Shown here one piece after another: positions 1 to 12,604 of a DNA stretch of 64,000 nucleotides. Under the pieces are notes generated by a model. The model had not been told where the DNA came from. It made no database searches and saw only the letters and a list, made by a program, of their open reading frames with translations. A program made the position numbers and the translations under genes. Location of the stretch: positions 20,419,029 through 20,483,028 of the forward strand of contig NC_092646.1 of assembly GCF_039555335.1 (NCBI RefSeq), in the 5' to 3' direction. Numbering within the stretch: the stretch's first letter is position 1; every line of letters starts with the position of its first letter. This DNA comes from Amphiura filiformis. Its lineage: Eukaryota > Echinodermata > Ophiuroidea > Amphilepidida > Amphiuridae.

Positions 1-1098
1 ATACACAATGGGGGGAAATTTTAGGTATATATCATAAACATACCGTGCGTTATTCATACAAAACATTCAAAAAACAGTACTTACAATGAGGTTCACTGTC
101 GAACCTCAACGGATTTAGACTGATAAAATAGTGCTTAATAACATACGTACAGTTTTGGAATAATTTGAGACATTTTTGTGTTTACGTGTAAAACCAATGA
201 CGACGTCAAAATTCAGCCAATCTTGGCCGGCCCCCCCCCCTGGTCCTTAGAAGGGTATCTCTCTTACAAGAAGACGATAATTCCAAAAATCAAACGAGTC
301 ATCGTGACTTACTTCGGCACTTGACCCGGATGTGTCCAACTTCTCTCATTGCAATTGATGACATCAACGTTGATTTCATCTGCCCTACGTGGAGGGTATT
401 TAAAGAACGCATCATGCAGTTATTGTTAACTACATGTATGCACACAACACAGGGGCACTCACAATAGGCAATTGAACCCTACTGGTAGCGCTGTATCGTG
501 GCTATTGGGGATGAACTAGTTAGTATCATATATCAAAACGTATAAAAGCTATGATTTTAGTACTTTCTCTCTGTTTCAATTACTTATTCTTTTCCAAATA
601 TCTGAATCTTCAACCCGGTACAAGCTTTAATAACGGGGGAACATACATTTTTATTAAAATCATCTATCCAAACTCGCCGTGTTATTCCAATGCACATTTT
701 ACTTCACCGGGCAGCCATTTTTTGATTGTGTTTTGAAGATTGGCGTCATAAAACCGTCATAGGTACAAATTTAGTACTTTCTGTCAATCAATTATGGCTT
801 ATTCTCTACATGTCAATCTTTAAATAATGATGAGTAAATGACAGCAAACGGCTGCAAACCAGTGAAAAATATCCCAAAACTCGTTCAGTGGGGCTCCGTT
901 CGTGCATGTCAATAGAGTCATTATCGATTGGATTAGTCGTCCGTAGCGGACAATTCGGTCGCTCATTGGATCAATATTATCAGGTGGTAATAAATTTGCA
1001 TTGGACAATAGATTACTATATAATGGTTTAGTACTGCATATATCGGTTTAATCTTCAATAAGCGGGTTTATGGCTGGAAAGGTCACGGTGAATTCGCC
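1..1098. other. Non-coding, no gene recognised
   Basis: AT-rich sequence with only short chance reading frames. I see no exon with convincing splice sites or a domain match. A short C-run lies near 231-241. The last bases contain a small hairpin-like sequence, cacggtgaattcgccgtg, whose core attcgccgtggacg recurs near 3581. Confidence 0.6.
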
Positions 1099-1580
1099 GT
1101 GGACGTAAGTGCACTATGGAATGATCTAAATGAAGTAAATCTTGACACAGTCATTGGATATGGTTCCATCTATCCACGGTTACCAACAAGCCCTGACGTT
1201 GTTAAAAGTTCAATAGACTACTGTTTCAACATGGCTGCCAAATTAGGTCAGGAATTCAAAATAGTAACTTGTGATCAAGCAATCTATGACACAGAAGAAG
1301 AAGCCGGAGAAATACAAAAAAATGATTCTTCGAATGGGAGGTCTCCATATTGCATGGGAGCTATTGGTTACCTAATGAAGTCAACAGGAATTGAAGACAT
1401 TGGTAGAATCGAAAACATGTTTAATGGCACGGAAAGACTACTACTTGCTACGGGCACATCGTTATAGTGACAGATACTATGTTTGAATTATACTGGGAAT
1501 CATTTGAGCAGTGGCTTCAGGATGAAGGAAAAGATGAGTGCGTTTCTGGCATATCCCTATACAAGAACTTATGCAGTGGC
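1099..1580 (+). pseudogene. 5' fragment of broken CXC-tailed multi-copy family gene
   Basis: Two overlapping frames (1099-1467, then 1467 to about 1580) read as one protein with a frameshift and internal loss near 1440-1480. Visible segments are TCDQAIYD, GAIGYLMKSTGIEDI and MFELYWESFEQWL. From memory these belong, in this order, to the N-terminal half of a large uncharacterised invertebrate family whose C-terminal half appears at 3595-6040. The reading frame is lost where a GC-rich repeat begins near 1561. No start codon can be assigned with confidence. Function is unknown; the high copy number of such genes suggests a mobile-element origin, which is inference. The copy is certainly non-functional here. 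Confidence 0.65.
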
Positions 1581-1945
1581 GTACCGTGGCCGCCCCTTCC
1601 CCGGGGGGCTGAAGAAAATCCAATTTTGCCGCTCCTTCCTCAACAGCCCGAAAAGGTTGCCCCAATTTTTTTTACGGTCTTTGAAAAAGTGAAGAGCAAA
1701 AAAAAAAAAAAAAAAAAAAAAGGTTTTATAGACGCTACCGCTTCAAAAGCAGCACATTTTGATGTATAGTACAATTTTTTCACATTTTCCTCCCTTTTTC
1801 TTTACTAATTCTTTTTGCCGCCCCTTCTTCTTCCGCTGCCCCTTCTTCTTCCGCTGCCCCTTTGATTTGGCCACCCCCTGCTTTGACTCCGGGGGGCTGG
1901 CGCCCCTAAAGCCCCCCCAAATGTGACCCGGCAGCACAAACGAGC
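1561..1945. repeat. GC-rich dispersed repeat with A-tract
   Basis: The sequence has G/C-rich stretches (ccccggggggctg near 1600, ccggggggctggcgcccc near 1888), a run of about 23 A near 1699-1721, and repeats of cgctgccccttcttcttc near 1818-1860. It interrupts the reading frame of the flanking broken gene, so it looks like an insertion. Ends are approximate and no target duplication was identified. Confidence 0.5.
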
Positions 1946-2199
1946 CGTAAATTCCCTAAATTGTATTCTGAGTTATGGTGTAAAATGTGTACGAAGGTCG
2001 TATTCATCGGTCACTTAAGCTGGCGCGACATATGTCTTATTTGGATAGTCACAACACCAATCAATAATCCTATTATTGAAGTGGATAATAAGCTTCTACG
2101 CTTCTACCTTAGATGGCTATAGAACCTTTAATAGCTCTGGTCTTTGTTTGCTTTTGCTAAATCCTTTTCAAGTGGTGGGTTATTTGTATAGGTATGCAT

Positions 2200-3275
2200 A
2201 ACCAACGCTCTGCAGGGTCTATTGTTCTATTGTTTCCGATTAGAGCGCTGACATATTGGAAAATGTTGCCAATCAATATTCATGAGAGTGTACATTCAAC
2301 GTCCAGTTTGCGAAATTGGGTGAGTTGTGTTTGGTAGGTGTGAAATACATCTGACTGGGCGTTTTAATTACGTAACGAATAAAGGCATTGACATCATCGA
2401 ATGGCTGCCCAGTGCTATTATGTGTTTAGTTATTATATAAGGCCTAATAATTATTATTAAATGTATTCATCATTCCTTTCTTTTCCCTTCTCTGTACTTA
2501 TTCTTTCCTAGGCCTACACTTTATCACTCCCTCGCTCTCATTGTCCCCTCTCACCCTCCCTCTCTCATTCCCATCATTTTCCTTATATTTTTATTTATCT
2601 ACTTGTCTTTATTATATCTTTTTTTCTCCCTTCCTCCAGCCCTCTCTCATTCTCCATATCCCTCCTCCCCTCTTCCCCTCCCAAGACTTCTCACAGAGGT
2701 GAATCTGCCCCTCCCCAACCCCTCCCCTCTTTGGGTACACCACAATTTCTATACCAATCTCCTTCTTAAAATAAAATTAAATGGAAATTTCTTAAAAACA
2801 ACCTTTATAGGCCTATACTTATACTTACATGTATACGTATAGCGATTACCATTAGAGTGTAATATAGATATATGGACTGGACATGGCAGCCTTCATACAT
2901 TCTAATGTGTAATCGATCAGCAAGAGCATTCAATTTATTTAAATGAAACGCCTAACGTCAGGTGGGTGGTAAAGATGATTGCATCGACAGCTTAAGCCTC
3001 CTTATAGACTTCAGACCCACACAAGCACACATTTTGGGATACGTGAGTACAATGGTACCACTTTACACATGACTGCCCTTACACATGACTGTAGTGTGGT
3101 CACTTATTGATACTCGCCTGTTGTGTAGAGCGTTAATATGATGCCGGATCAGTGACCAATTTAATGGCGGAACCCCTTTATTCGAAACAATGGTACCACT
3201 TTTATGAATAGCCTGTCGCAACTTCTAATCGGCATCAAACGAACAAAAGATTATATAATCTATTGCGACTCTATT
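2200..3275 (+). repeat. 1.1-kb dispersed repeat, copy 1
   Basis: The reverse complement of 45560-46690 matches this stretch in order along its whole length. Examples are ggtcactgatccggcat, ggaaccccttta and the tail around tgaatagcctgtcg. A pyrimidine-rich centre (about 2475-2720) corresponds to the purine-rich centre of the other copy. No long reading frame or terminal repeats were seen, so its class is unknown. It is part of the roughly 2-kb interruption between the two halves of the broken CXC-family gene. Confidence 0.7.
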
Positions 3276-3594
3276 TCTATTTAAAAGCTCTTTGTGCATA
3301 ACCAACAATTAACAATGAGAGAACCTTCTTAAACCTCGTTGACTTGGGGATGATTTGAAATGACCGCCAATTATGACTGTTTGATATTTATTGCCAGCAA
3401 TGTGGAAAAAGAGACACACATAGAAACGAAAAAAAGCTATAATTTTCTTGAAGGAGCAAACAAACCATAACCCCGCTTCTGGATATCGTTTGAAGTCAAA
3501 TGATATACCATTTTAAGTTTATGATGTTTATTTTTAAACACGAAATAAAACAAAATTGACCGGGGAGGAATTTACGGCTCATTCGCCGTGGACG

Positions 3595-6040
3595 GTCACA
3601 AATACGCGCATGTTATGGCACCATTGAAAGCAGAGGACGCACACAGTGCCAGTGAGGTATTCATGTAGGCAGATGAATCACTGAAGGCTGTAACTGCTTT
3701 AATGCAAGAATTCCAGAAATCCCAGTGCACTTCGCCTACGTGTCTTCTCTGGCTGATGTTCATAGATATGGTATGGATCCTCAACCGGTACATATATGCT
3801 GAGCGGTCAGGATGTTGGGAAGCCCATCTGCAAGAAGCTAGGAATATGCCTGGTAGCTGCAGGACATTACAAATATGTGACATGCCTTCCACACTATTTC
3901 GAAGCCATGGAGCCGCTGTCAGTTATAGCTCCAGAAGTTGATAATGCCTTCAACAGTGGTAAATTCACAGTACATCAGACCAGCAAAACATTCAATGGGG
4001 TATGGAGTGACATTGCATTAGAATAGACATACAATTGTGATGCAAAGACTCGCCTATTCCGTGACATAAGCCAGCAGCAAGCTGCGATGGATGGTAAAAT
4101 ACCTTACAGTAGCTAATAGACTAACCGCGATATGTGGAGACGTCAAAGGGATGGTACACTTGGACAAGGGAAACAACAAACACCACGAAGATACTCCAAA
4201 GGTGGCTATAGAACACATCAATGCAAAAACTGAAATGACAAATGTCATAATAACCAAGATGGTAAACCCATTCGTTTACACTGGTCAAGATCTGATTAAC
4301 ATATGTACTGGGCACAAGGCAGCATCTTTAGACCTTATAAATGACAGAGAAATTGGTATTAGTGCACTTATGAAGGCACAGGAGACTTCTAGTATGAAAG
4401 TCGACAATGTGAAAGTCATTACATTTGAGGCTAAAAAAAGAGAGGAAGAAAACTGCTGCTGAACAAGCCAAGACTGTTTTAGCAGTAGAGAGCACCATTA
4501 GTAGAAATTTGTATTTTGTTGAGGGATTGGACGAGAAGGACAAGACGGCGGTGTTCCAGCATGAATGGATAACCTATCCAGGTTCTCTTTTTTCAGCCGA
4601 ATGCTGCATTTGAGCAAGGATTTGTCATGAGAAAGGGAAATAAACCAGACTTCATAAATGGCATGAAGACATACCTAGGTGATGATTGGCCAGCTCATGA
4701 GTCGCCTCCAAGCATGAGCACTGATGGTGGTTGTAGCGTGGTAGTTGACGCGATGGCATTTATCAAACCCTTTCAGCAATTCAGAAGCAAAACTTTCTTT
4801 GATTTGCAAGCTAATTATCTGAAGAAATTGCTGAATCTAAGACTTGCGGGTTGTGATATCATTCACTTTGTCGGGGATCGATATGATGTTGGATATCTGG
4901 TATCATTGAAGGGTGAAGAACGGGAAAAGCGAACACAGGGGAAAACGTCAAAGGAGTATGAACCACAGAATACCCTGCTAATAGTCCCGACTGGGGTTTA
5001 TTCATGATGAATCCAAAGAATGAATCTAACCTTCTTCACTATCTTGCAAAAGTATGGAAACGTCAACATGGTAATCTACCACAAGGTGTGCATCTCATAG
5101 TTGAAGGTTGTTTACGTGTCCCTGGCTGTACATTAGACTTTACATCGGCGGGAATTGCGATCATTCCTGAATTGTCATCTGCTCTCAATGAAGAAGCTGA
5201 TACCAGGATGTTTGCAAATATCAGCTATTCAGCAAATGTACATCACCAGTTGTAATATATGCAACTGACACAGATGTAATCATCAAGGGAATGTATTACG
5301 CTGTACGCATTCCTTGACTGGAGGAATTATGGCTTCAAAGGCTAAACATTGTGTCACCGTTGCATATTATTGCAGAAACAATGAGCAAAAACATTTTCGA
5401 ACTGGAATTAACAGCAGTGATTCTTGGAATATACGTACTCAGCGGCTGTGACAGTCAGCTATCCTTATCATAAAGGCAAAAGAATGGCTCTGACAACAGT
5501 ACTAGATAGTAATAGATACAATGCCTTCACAACATTGGGAAACTATGGGGAAGCTGGTGATATTTAAAAGAGCTGATAGAAGAAGTGATAAGCGCAGCAC
5601 GACCATTCTTCTTCGCTCTCTACGGAACGTATGGCTTCTCCGGTAGTTCGGATGATTTACGAGCCCATCTGTTTGCAACGAAAAGAGTGGACTTGAGACA
5701 TTTGCCCCTACAGAAGATGCATTTGGCCAACACATCTTGCGTAGCGCCAACCAAATTGTCATCAATAAGCAAGCTCATCTGTCTGAAACAGATTATCCAG
5801 ATCCAACGCTGTATGGACGGAAGATTGCAAATGGCAAAATTGTCTCCATAATGATGCTGAAAGACCCCAAACCTCACATCGCAATAAAACATAAGCCGTG
5901 CGGATGCCGAGAATTGTCTAAATGCATGAGAAATTGTAAATGTGCAAAGAGCGGTGTAAAGTGTACTATCGGATGCATGTGAACAGGTAACTCTGATAAA
6001 TGCGGACGATTGCATGCTGCAGGATGAAGATGATGAGTAG
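3595..6040 (+). pseudogene. 3' portion of broken CXC-tailed family gene with nuclease-like motifs
   Basis: This is a chain of plus-strand frames (3796-4026, 4091-4462, 4425-4613, 4627-5007, 5004-5255, about 5245-5470, 5737-6040) that together read as one protein with several frameshifts and in-frame stops. Landmarks in order are GKFTVHQTSKTFNGVW, HEWITYPGSLF, a hydrophobic VVVDAMAF strand, FVGDRYD, NEEADTRMF, VIYATDTDVII, LSGCDSQLS, and a Cys-rich tail CGCRELSKCMRNCKCAKSG ending in an acidic DEDDE just before the stop at 6038-6040. The VDAM...GDRYD and EEADTR...TDTDV pairs resemble the acidic motifs of FEN1/XPG-like PIN-fold nucleases; the tail resembles Tesmin/TSO1-type CXC zinc-binding segments. 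Both are motif-level inferences. It continues the fragment at 1099-1580. It is not functional, because no single frame is intact. Confidence 0.65.
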
Positions 6041-6048
6041 TGTCAGAT

Positions 6049-7133
6049 TGACTACTCAAAAGCCTTTGACAAGGTGAGACATGATCAGCTTTTTGAAGAT
6101 CTTGGTAAGCTAGACCTGCATGGAAAGGATCTACGACTGTTGCAGAACCTTTATTGGAACCAAACAGCGTGCATAAGGGTGGATGGAGATTGTAGTGAAT
6201 ATACAAGCATTAAGAGAGGAGTCAGACAGGGATGTGTGATGTCACCGGATCTCTTTAATTATTACAGTGAGCTGATTCTAAGGGAGCTAGAAAAGGAAAA
6301 TGGTCTCAGTATAGGTGGACATAACATCACGAACATAAGATATGCAGATGACACTGTCCTATTAGCCGAGTCTGAGGAGGATCTGCAAAGGCTTCTTGAT
6401 GTGGTGGTTCAGGAAAGTGAGAGGAAAGGTTTATCGTTAAATTGCAAGAAGACAGAATGTATGGTGGTATCAAAGACTGAAAGCCCAACATGCATATTGA
6501 AGGTGAAAGATCAAAGAATTAAGCAAGTTTCCTCCTTCAACTACCTTGGCAGTCTAATCACAGAAGATGCCAGATGTATTAAGGAGGTCAAAAGAAGGAT
6601 TGCACTGGCCAAGTCTGCGTTCTCAAAATTAGACAAGATCCTAAAAAACAGTGCCCTCAGTATAGAGACCAGAATTCGGGTACTCAACTGCTATGTCGTC
6701 CCTGTATTAATGTATGGAAGTGAAGCGTGGTCAATAACAACAGACATTAAAAGAAGATTAGAGAGCTGCGAGATGTGGTTCCTTAGAAGAATGATGAAGA
6801 TCCCGTGGACTGATAAAGTGTCTAATGACGATGTCCTAAGTAGAGCAAATGTGAACAGGAAGCTGTTACGTGAAATCAGAGTTAAGCAGCTCAAATTCCT
6901 TGGTCATATCCTCAGAAAGGATGGTTTCGAGAACCTAGTATTGACAGGAAGAATAGAAGGAACAAGGAGCAGAGGCAGGAAGAGAGTGATGTGGTTATCA
7001 AATCTGAAAGACTGGCTAAAAGAAAGGGGAGCTGAATATAAAGCGACAGAGCTTCTGGAGATGGCTTATAACAGAGAATTGTGGCATGACATGGTCGCCA
7101 ACGTCTTAGGATATGGCACCTAGAGAGAGAGAG
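6049..7133 (+). mobile_element. 5'-truncated LINE (RT domain to C-terminus) with 10-bp target duplication
   Basis: An open frame runs from about 6049 to the stop at 7121-7123. It encodes the second half of a non-LTR reverse transcriptase. Visible motifs are DYSKAFDKV, GVRQGCVMSPDLFN (RT box 4), the catalytic IRYADDTVLLAES (YADD box), then SFNYLGSLIT and a C-terminal region with YGSEAW. It ends in a short (AG)n tail. The 10-bp sequence agtgtcagat flanks the insert at 6039-6048 and 7134-7143, so both ends are defined and the 5' truncation is real. The frame is intact over about 350 codons, but the endonuclease and 5' RT are missing, so it cannot be autonomous. The family is RTE/Jockey-like by general appearance and not assigned further. 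Confidence 0.85.
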
Positions 7134-7143
7134 AGTGTCAGAT

Positions 7144-7707
7144 ATGAAAGTACAGACAGAAAAAGTGATGAAACAACTGCAACAGACACCGCAGTTGAGA
7201 AATATAGGTTACAGAAGTAAGCCCAACAAAGCCTTTCTTATCACGCATGAAATTAAACCTATTTATATGATATAAACAGTGCCTCAAAGTATGCATCAAA
7301 GTTTCAAATTTATGTAGATAAACATTTTAATTATGCGTACAAGAAAAACAAAGTAAGTACACAAGTCTTGTGAAACTCAAAAGTCATAATGCAAGAAAAT
7401 TGCACTTGAAGTTGAATTTTTATACAGACTTCAATGCATATCAATAGTTACTGTCGTTCATAAATCGTAAACAAATTGAGTGTGCGGTTCTGATATGCGT
7501 TGAAATTAAAGGTAACGATGATTGTCATCATATAAAGCAATAAAAACTATTTCGAAATTTTTTAGATGTGAAGTCAGATTTGATGACGTCATCATATTTT
7601 GTCCGATAGACGTTATACAAATATATATTTTGGAATCAAACATACTTTTTTTCTTACTAAGAACATCCAAATGCATATGAAAATAGTTCAAAATGTTTAA
7701 AAGTTGG
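7144..7707. other. Non-coding AT-rich stretch
   Basis: This lies between two LINE fragments. Its first bases are probably the 3' flank of the broken CXC-family gene, since they follow directly after the target duplication. I see no gene or recognisable repeat. Confidence 0.5.
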
Positions 7708-8649
7708 TTAAAATATATGTTTATCAGAGAAAATAGCCAATATCAATTTCACGTAAAAGTGAAAAAACATGTCTGTCGGCTTTATGTTGTCAATTTCTGT
7801 GAATATTCTGTACGTTTGGATCAATTCTGCCCTCCTCCTTCTATCTCCCAGCGTCATGAGATTCAGTTCCTTTAGCCTCTCATGGTATGGCTTGGATTTC
7901 AGTTCTGGTATTATCTTTGTCGCTCGCCTCTGTACTCCTTCAAACAGCTTGATATCTTTCTGTTGGTATGGTCGCCAGGCTTGGATACTGTAATCTAGGT
8001 GTGGTCTGATGAGGGACTTGTATATATAAATAATCCTCTTGCTCCTGTACTTGAACGTTCTTTTCATCATCCCTAGTGTTCTGTTAGCCTTCTTGGTTGC
8101 TTCCGCTACCTGTTTCCCTACTTTGAGTCTATTTTCTGTCCAGACTCCCAAGTTTTTTTCTTCGGTTGTACTTGCCAGTGCTTTATTCTTCATTTGGGTG
8201 TCCAATGTGCATGACTGAGCATTTATCTACGTTAAAACTAATTTTCTACTTGTCAGACCAGTCCATGAGCTTGTTTAAGTCTTCTTGCATCTTCTGGATT
8301 TCTTCATCTGAGCCAACTTGCTTGTCATCTTGGTGTCATCTGCAAATTTACTTATCTCTGAGATGATGTTTATCTCCAAGTCATTCATGAATATGAGGAA
8401 GCACAGTGGGTCCAGGACAGACCCCTGTACAACTGAACTTGATACATCGCTTGTCTCGGACTTTGGTCCGCGCACAACTACCCTCTGATTTCTGTCAGCT
8501 AGCCACGCCTGTATCCATCCCAGTACTTGGCCTTCTATGCCATGAGCTTTCAGTTTTTGCAACAGTCTTTTGTGCGGAACTTTGTCGAAGGCTTTTTGTA
8601 GGTCTAAGTAGATGACATCAACAGGGTGCTCTTCAGCAATATGCTTCAT
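7708..8649 (-). mobile_element. CR1-like LINE fragment, minus strand
   Basis: Two minus-strand frames form one reverse transcriptase. The first (8649-8275) reads YLDLQKAFDKVPHKRLL, then a degraded GVPQGSVLGPL-type box (VVQGSVLDPL), then a damaged FADDTK catalytic box. The second (8205-7708) reads EKNLGVW, LIRPHLDYSIQAWRP and VQRRATKIIPEL, the standard C-terminal block of CR1/L2-type elements. The frame break lies at about 8205-8280. The 5' half of the element is missing at 8649, where the sequence passes into a short inverted repeat. It is an inactive relic. Confidence 0.88.
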
Positions 8650-8726
8650 AATTCATTGCGTTCGGGTAGACCCGAGATTTGACGTCAAATAACGACATCT
8701 CAGGTCTAATCGCAATTAATTATGGG
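8645..8726. repeat. Short imperfect inverted repeat
   Basis: The ends cataattcattgcg (left) and cgcaattaattatg (right) are near reverse complements, and the match extends inward through the AGACC..GAGAT segments. This would fold into a hairpin of about 80 bases. It marks the truncated edge of the adjacent LINE fragment and may be a tiny MITE or part of one. Confidence 0.5.
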
Positions 8727-10239
8727 ATTGAGCGAAAGATCAATTGCGGACACCGTGAAAGCACTTTGCAATAGCAGGTTGCTCTATTACGTTACCTCTG
8801 TGTTAAATACACGTTGCAAATTTGATTGGTTCCATTTTTCCTATGCCCCTTGTGGTTCCCACGAGGGGTCGAAAGTTACAGTGGGGACAAAACTAGTCCC
8901 ATCATGTTGTAATATTTCTCAAATTGTTCCTCTTATCACAGGGAATAAAAAAGTCAACTGTCATATTTTTCTACGGTGTTTATAAGGTCGGAAAGGTAAA
9001 ATGTCAAAAATTTCATACACAGAGGTCAAAATTTTAAAATGGTCCAATTTTATTGAAACTGGTCTCAAATTACTCCCCTTAATATTGGAAATCTTGAACA
9101 TGTTCTTAATATGTCCCCCTTTAGAGTTAATGCACTTGATTACGTAATGACAGTAGCATAAACACAATAGCGTATGGACACTGCATGATTTATGGTGAAA
9201 AGTAGTCAAAAAAAAATCTCGCGCCAAATTGAGGTATTGTTACATAATTCCATATATCTTGAGAATAAATGTATGGAACCTGGCGCGGTTTTTGCAACTT
9301 TGTAGGCTTTATCACCCATTGTTCTTTACATAATAAGAGATAGAAAGATTAATCGATGACAAAATTTAACAAATGGTACCTGGTTCGACTGGGTATCTAC
9401 TGATTATTAAAAAGGGAGGTCCCAGTGGTGAAATCACAAACATTTCTTTCTTAATGAACCCTTTGTTTTCAATAAGTCATGTCTTTGTAATCAAAGTAGC
9501 ACACCATAGAGAGGCTCTGGATTGAATAAGAAATTTGAATTTCGAAAGGCATGTCTAATTTTAGCATAAGACTTTAATATAGCAATTCACTCACACAGCT
9601 ACTGTTCCGCAAACCTTGCATTAGTCATGTTTTTAGCGCTTTTTTGATGGAATTTTCTTTTTTTCATACATTTTTGGTACTTTGAATTATGCATACCATC
9701 ACCGCATGCGCATATGCCTATTTTTATTGCAACAATTTCTGTTGTCCTGACTATGATCTCTCATACCATATCAAAATTCATATTTGTTTTTGTTTCATTT
9801 TGGAGATAATTTGGATTCTCGCTTCTACCTTGTGGGCTCACGATTTTCACACCATTTTTGTTTGTTGTTAAAGCCTATTTTTGGTGACGTTCAAAGACGG
9901 TCCCTTTCTTCATCTGTTGACGGATACATTTCTTCTTTCACAATTATCAATTGAAAATACATAGATTACCTCATACCAAAATAAGGCTTGTAAACTGCTT
10001 TGGTTCTTACTTCCGCTTCTTTTTATTACACGTTCCTCAATGTTGACAATTTTCAGTGTACATATAGCAATGACTTTATGCAAATGAGATTATGTAATTA
10101 AAGGTACTCTTATACTAATTGTTATATGTTTTGAAAGACAAGGGTACAAACTTTATTGATCGTAAGTAACAGTCATCTAAGTCATGCATGAGCGGATATA
10201 AATAATAGTTGCGGGATATTATTGACCAACCCTCGTATG
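8727..10239. other. Non-coding, no gene recognised
   Basis: AT-rich DNA with only short reading frames and no domain match. No splice-flanked exon was identified. It could lie in the 5' intron of the receptor gene if that gene starts upstream of the window. Confidence 0.5.
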
Positions 10240-10655
10240 TGCTTGAATTAATGGTTGAAGTATTTTGAGTAAAAGTTGGTGATCTAGGTATCTTTACTCC
10301 TTTGGACCTGCTGAATCTAGAAAAGGGGTTACCACTTGTTATTGTGAAGCTATGACCCTAAGTTGATTCTCAAAATGACCACATGGGATTGTATAAGGGC
10401 CAACAATTAAACATGCGCCGATTTTGCTCAAATTATATCCGTGTCTAGTCATACAAATCATAGAAATACAAATTTTGTGCGTGTCCTTCCCGTGGTTGCA
10501 GAGTTATGTGCCATAAAGGGTCGAAGGTCAATTTTATATTTGTACAAGGGTCAAAAATTAAGCTTTGATTTACAAAAATGTTGGACCAAATTATTTGCCT
10601 AGCTTCAGGCAGTGAGAAAAGGATAAATTTCCACTATATTTGATGTATAGACTTA
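10240..10655 (+). repeat. Repeat A, copy 1
   Basis: Highly similar in direct orientation to 15038-15432. Shared stretches include tgcttgaattaatggttga, ttggacctgctgaat and cttcaggcagtgagaa. In both places it is followed by a retroelement fragment and then by repeat B, at nearly the same spacing. Confidence 0.75.
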
Positions 10656-11418
10656 GGATTGTCTTTGCTAACCCAGAGGAGCGAGAGATATGGCCGTACC
10701 AACATAGTTTACGTAGCCTGACTGTTGTTAGTAGGTCATCGTAGGGACCAATAGCTTGCTTCACCCTGGTCCGCACCTCCTTGTTGGTCACATGGTCTTT
10801 ATATGAGATGTTAACGATCTTACCGAAACACCTCAACTCCAGAGCTTGTATTCTCCTTTCCAAGTCAGCTGTCAGTGTCCACGTTTCGCAGGCATACAGG
10901 AAGATGGATATGGCGAGGGTGCACATTAGTTTGATTTTTGATCCCAGTGAGATGTTCTTGGCATTCCATAATGGCTTTAATTTTGCCATGGCACTGGTTG
11001 TTTGTGCAATCTTGGAAATCACTTCAGGTTTTGACCCTTTATCTAATATAATTACATCAAGATATTTGAAGCTGGTTACTTTGCCTAACCTTTGATCACT
11101 TATTTCCACTGTTTCACTGATTCCTGTTGGATTTTTCGTCATCAGCTTGGTATTTTCTGCACATTCCATACCTCTGTGATGTTTGATGGAGGTTAATCAG
11201 GGACTTGAGTTCTTTCTCACTACCAGCTAAGCCATCTATATCATCAGCGAAGCAAAGATTGGATACTGCTCAGCCTCCTCGTGGTTCTCTAGAGCATCAG
11301 CCATAATTGTTTCCAGGAATAAGTTGAAAAGCGTTGGTGATAGCAGCCAACCTTTTCTCACCCCAACTGATGTTTGAAACCAATCGCCTATGTTTCCATT
11401 TTCCAGCACTGCTCTCAT
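10656..11418 (-). mobile_element. LINE reverse transcriptase fragment, minus strand
   Basis: Minus-strand frames 11418-11236 and 11169-10656 encode the RT C-terminal half. Visible are VGVRKGWLLSPTLFNLFLE (RT box 4, degraded), a lost YADD box in the gap between the frames, then VTSFKYLDVII, FLYACETWTLTADLERRI, SYKDHVTNKEVR and WYGHISRSSGLAKTIL. This C-terminal signature is common in animal genomes. The element is frameshifted and 5'-truncated, and its 3' end abuts repeat A. It is not the same family as the LINE at 6049. Confidence 0.85.
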
Positions 11419-11470
11419 AGCATTACACTGTACAGCTGTTCAATAGTACGCACTAGTGTTGGGTTGATGT

Positions 11471-11640
11471 CATGTTTCACATGGTGATTACCGTCTGGAC
11501 CCTACCTTTTTGTTAGTTTCACTGGTTGTGTCCGACAATATTACGAGGTGTTTTACGCCAGTTGGGAATTTACGATCAAAATCATCAAATCATTCGACCA
11601 GACTCTTTTATCACCTTTTTGTTCTAGTTTTTTTTGTCTT
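11471..11640 (+). repeat. Repeat B, copy 1
   Basis: Direct copy of 16230-16395, sharing catgtttcacatggtgatta, taccttttt, gttagtttcactggttgtgt and ttgggaatttacgatcaaaa. It lies about 1.1 kb upstream of an EGF exon in both places. It contains no coding potential I recognise. Confidence 0.75.
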
Positions 11641-12604
11641 ATTGCTATTGTTGTTGGTCAACGCGATTTGTGTAATGTGTAATCTACCCTCCCATCAATG
11701 ACAAAACCATCTAGACACTTCTGCATTCATTCTTCACAATGTGGCACAGTGTCATCGCCCCGGTATCTTCATGGTAGAAATCGCCATGGTAGGTTGAATC
11801 CACAGCCCCCCAAGGCCATTTTATTCCGAGATGCATATTTAGCCAAGTGACCTGACTAAGGCTACTGACAATAGCCGGGGTAATTGATTTCTCGCTGTGT
11901 GAGTAAGCTTGTATACGACATTGCGGTCAATGGTCATACTGCCTCCACTTGAGTACGTAGTGAGTGCAGCGCTGTAGTCCATACAGGACCAACGCAATAT
12001 AAAATTAGAGTTTTGGTCAGATTTTGAGTTCAAAGCGCACGGCCAATTTTCAAAGCGCACGCCGACGACTATCATATCTGTTCAACACGTATTTTCAAGT
12101 GTATGAGACCACATCTGGTTTCTTGAGACGAAATCATTTACGGGAGATATTCATCATTATTTTTCTAACCCGGTATCCGAAGATTTTCGTCTGATATCAA
12201 AATCGTGCATAGCAATTCACGTGTATCGATCCCGTGTATTCATTTTAGTGTCTCTGGCTCTCTGCTGCACCAAATAATTATTAGCCAGACGATGTCGGTG
12301 TGTGTGGTGCTCTGACTGCTTCAGTTATTTTCACAAAAATCAGTTGTTTGGAAAGTAACAAAATTAGCTGCGTGTTGCTATTAATTTTTTTCCGTGCATG
12401 TTGCGAAATACCTTCTGAGGACAAGGTCAATTAAAGCCAAATTTTTAATACAATACGGCATTTCACATGTAAATAAATGAAAAATCCCATAGAATGAATA
12501 TTCAATTAATTTCTTAATTTTAAGTTTAATGATTTTTTGTACTTTCCTTGGAGGTATAAAGTTATTGTTATAAACTTATCTGATTGCTTGTTTTTATGCA
12601 CCAG

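Noticed and set aside
11510..11701. Short frame with a hydrophobic stretch upstream of the first EGF exon, considered as the missing signal exon
   Set aside because: It lies within dispersed repeat B, the hydrophobic stretch is from a T-rich run, and no phase-1 donor follows.
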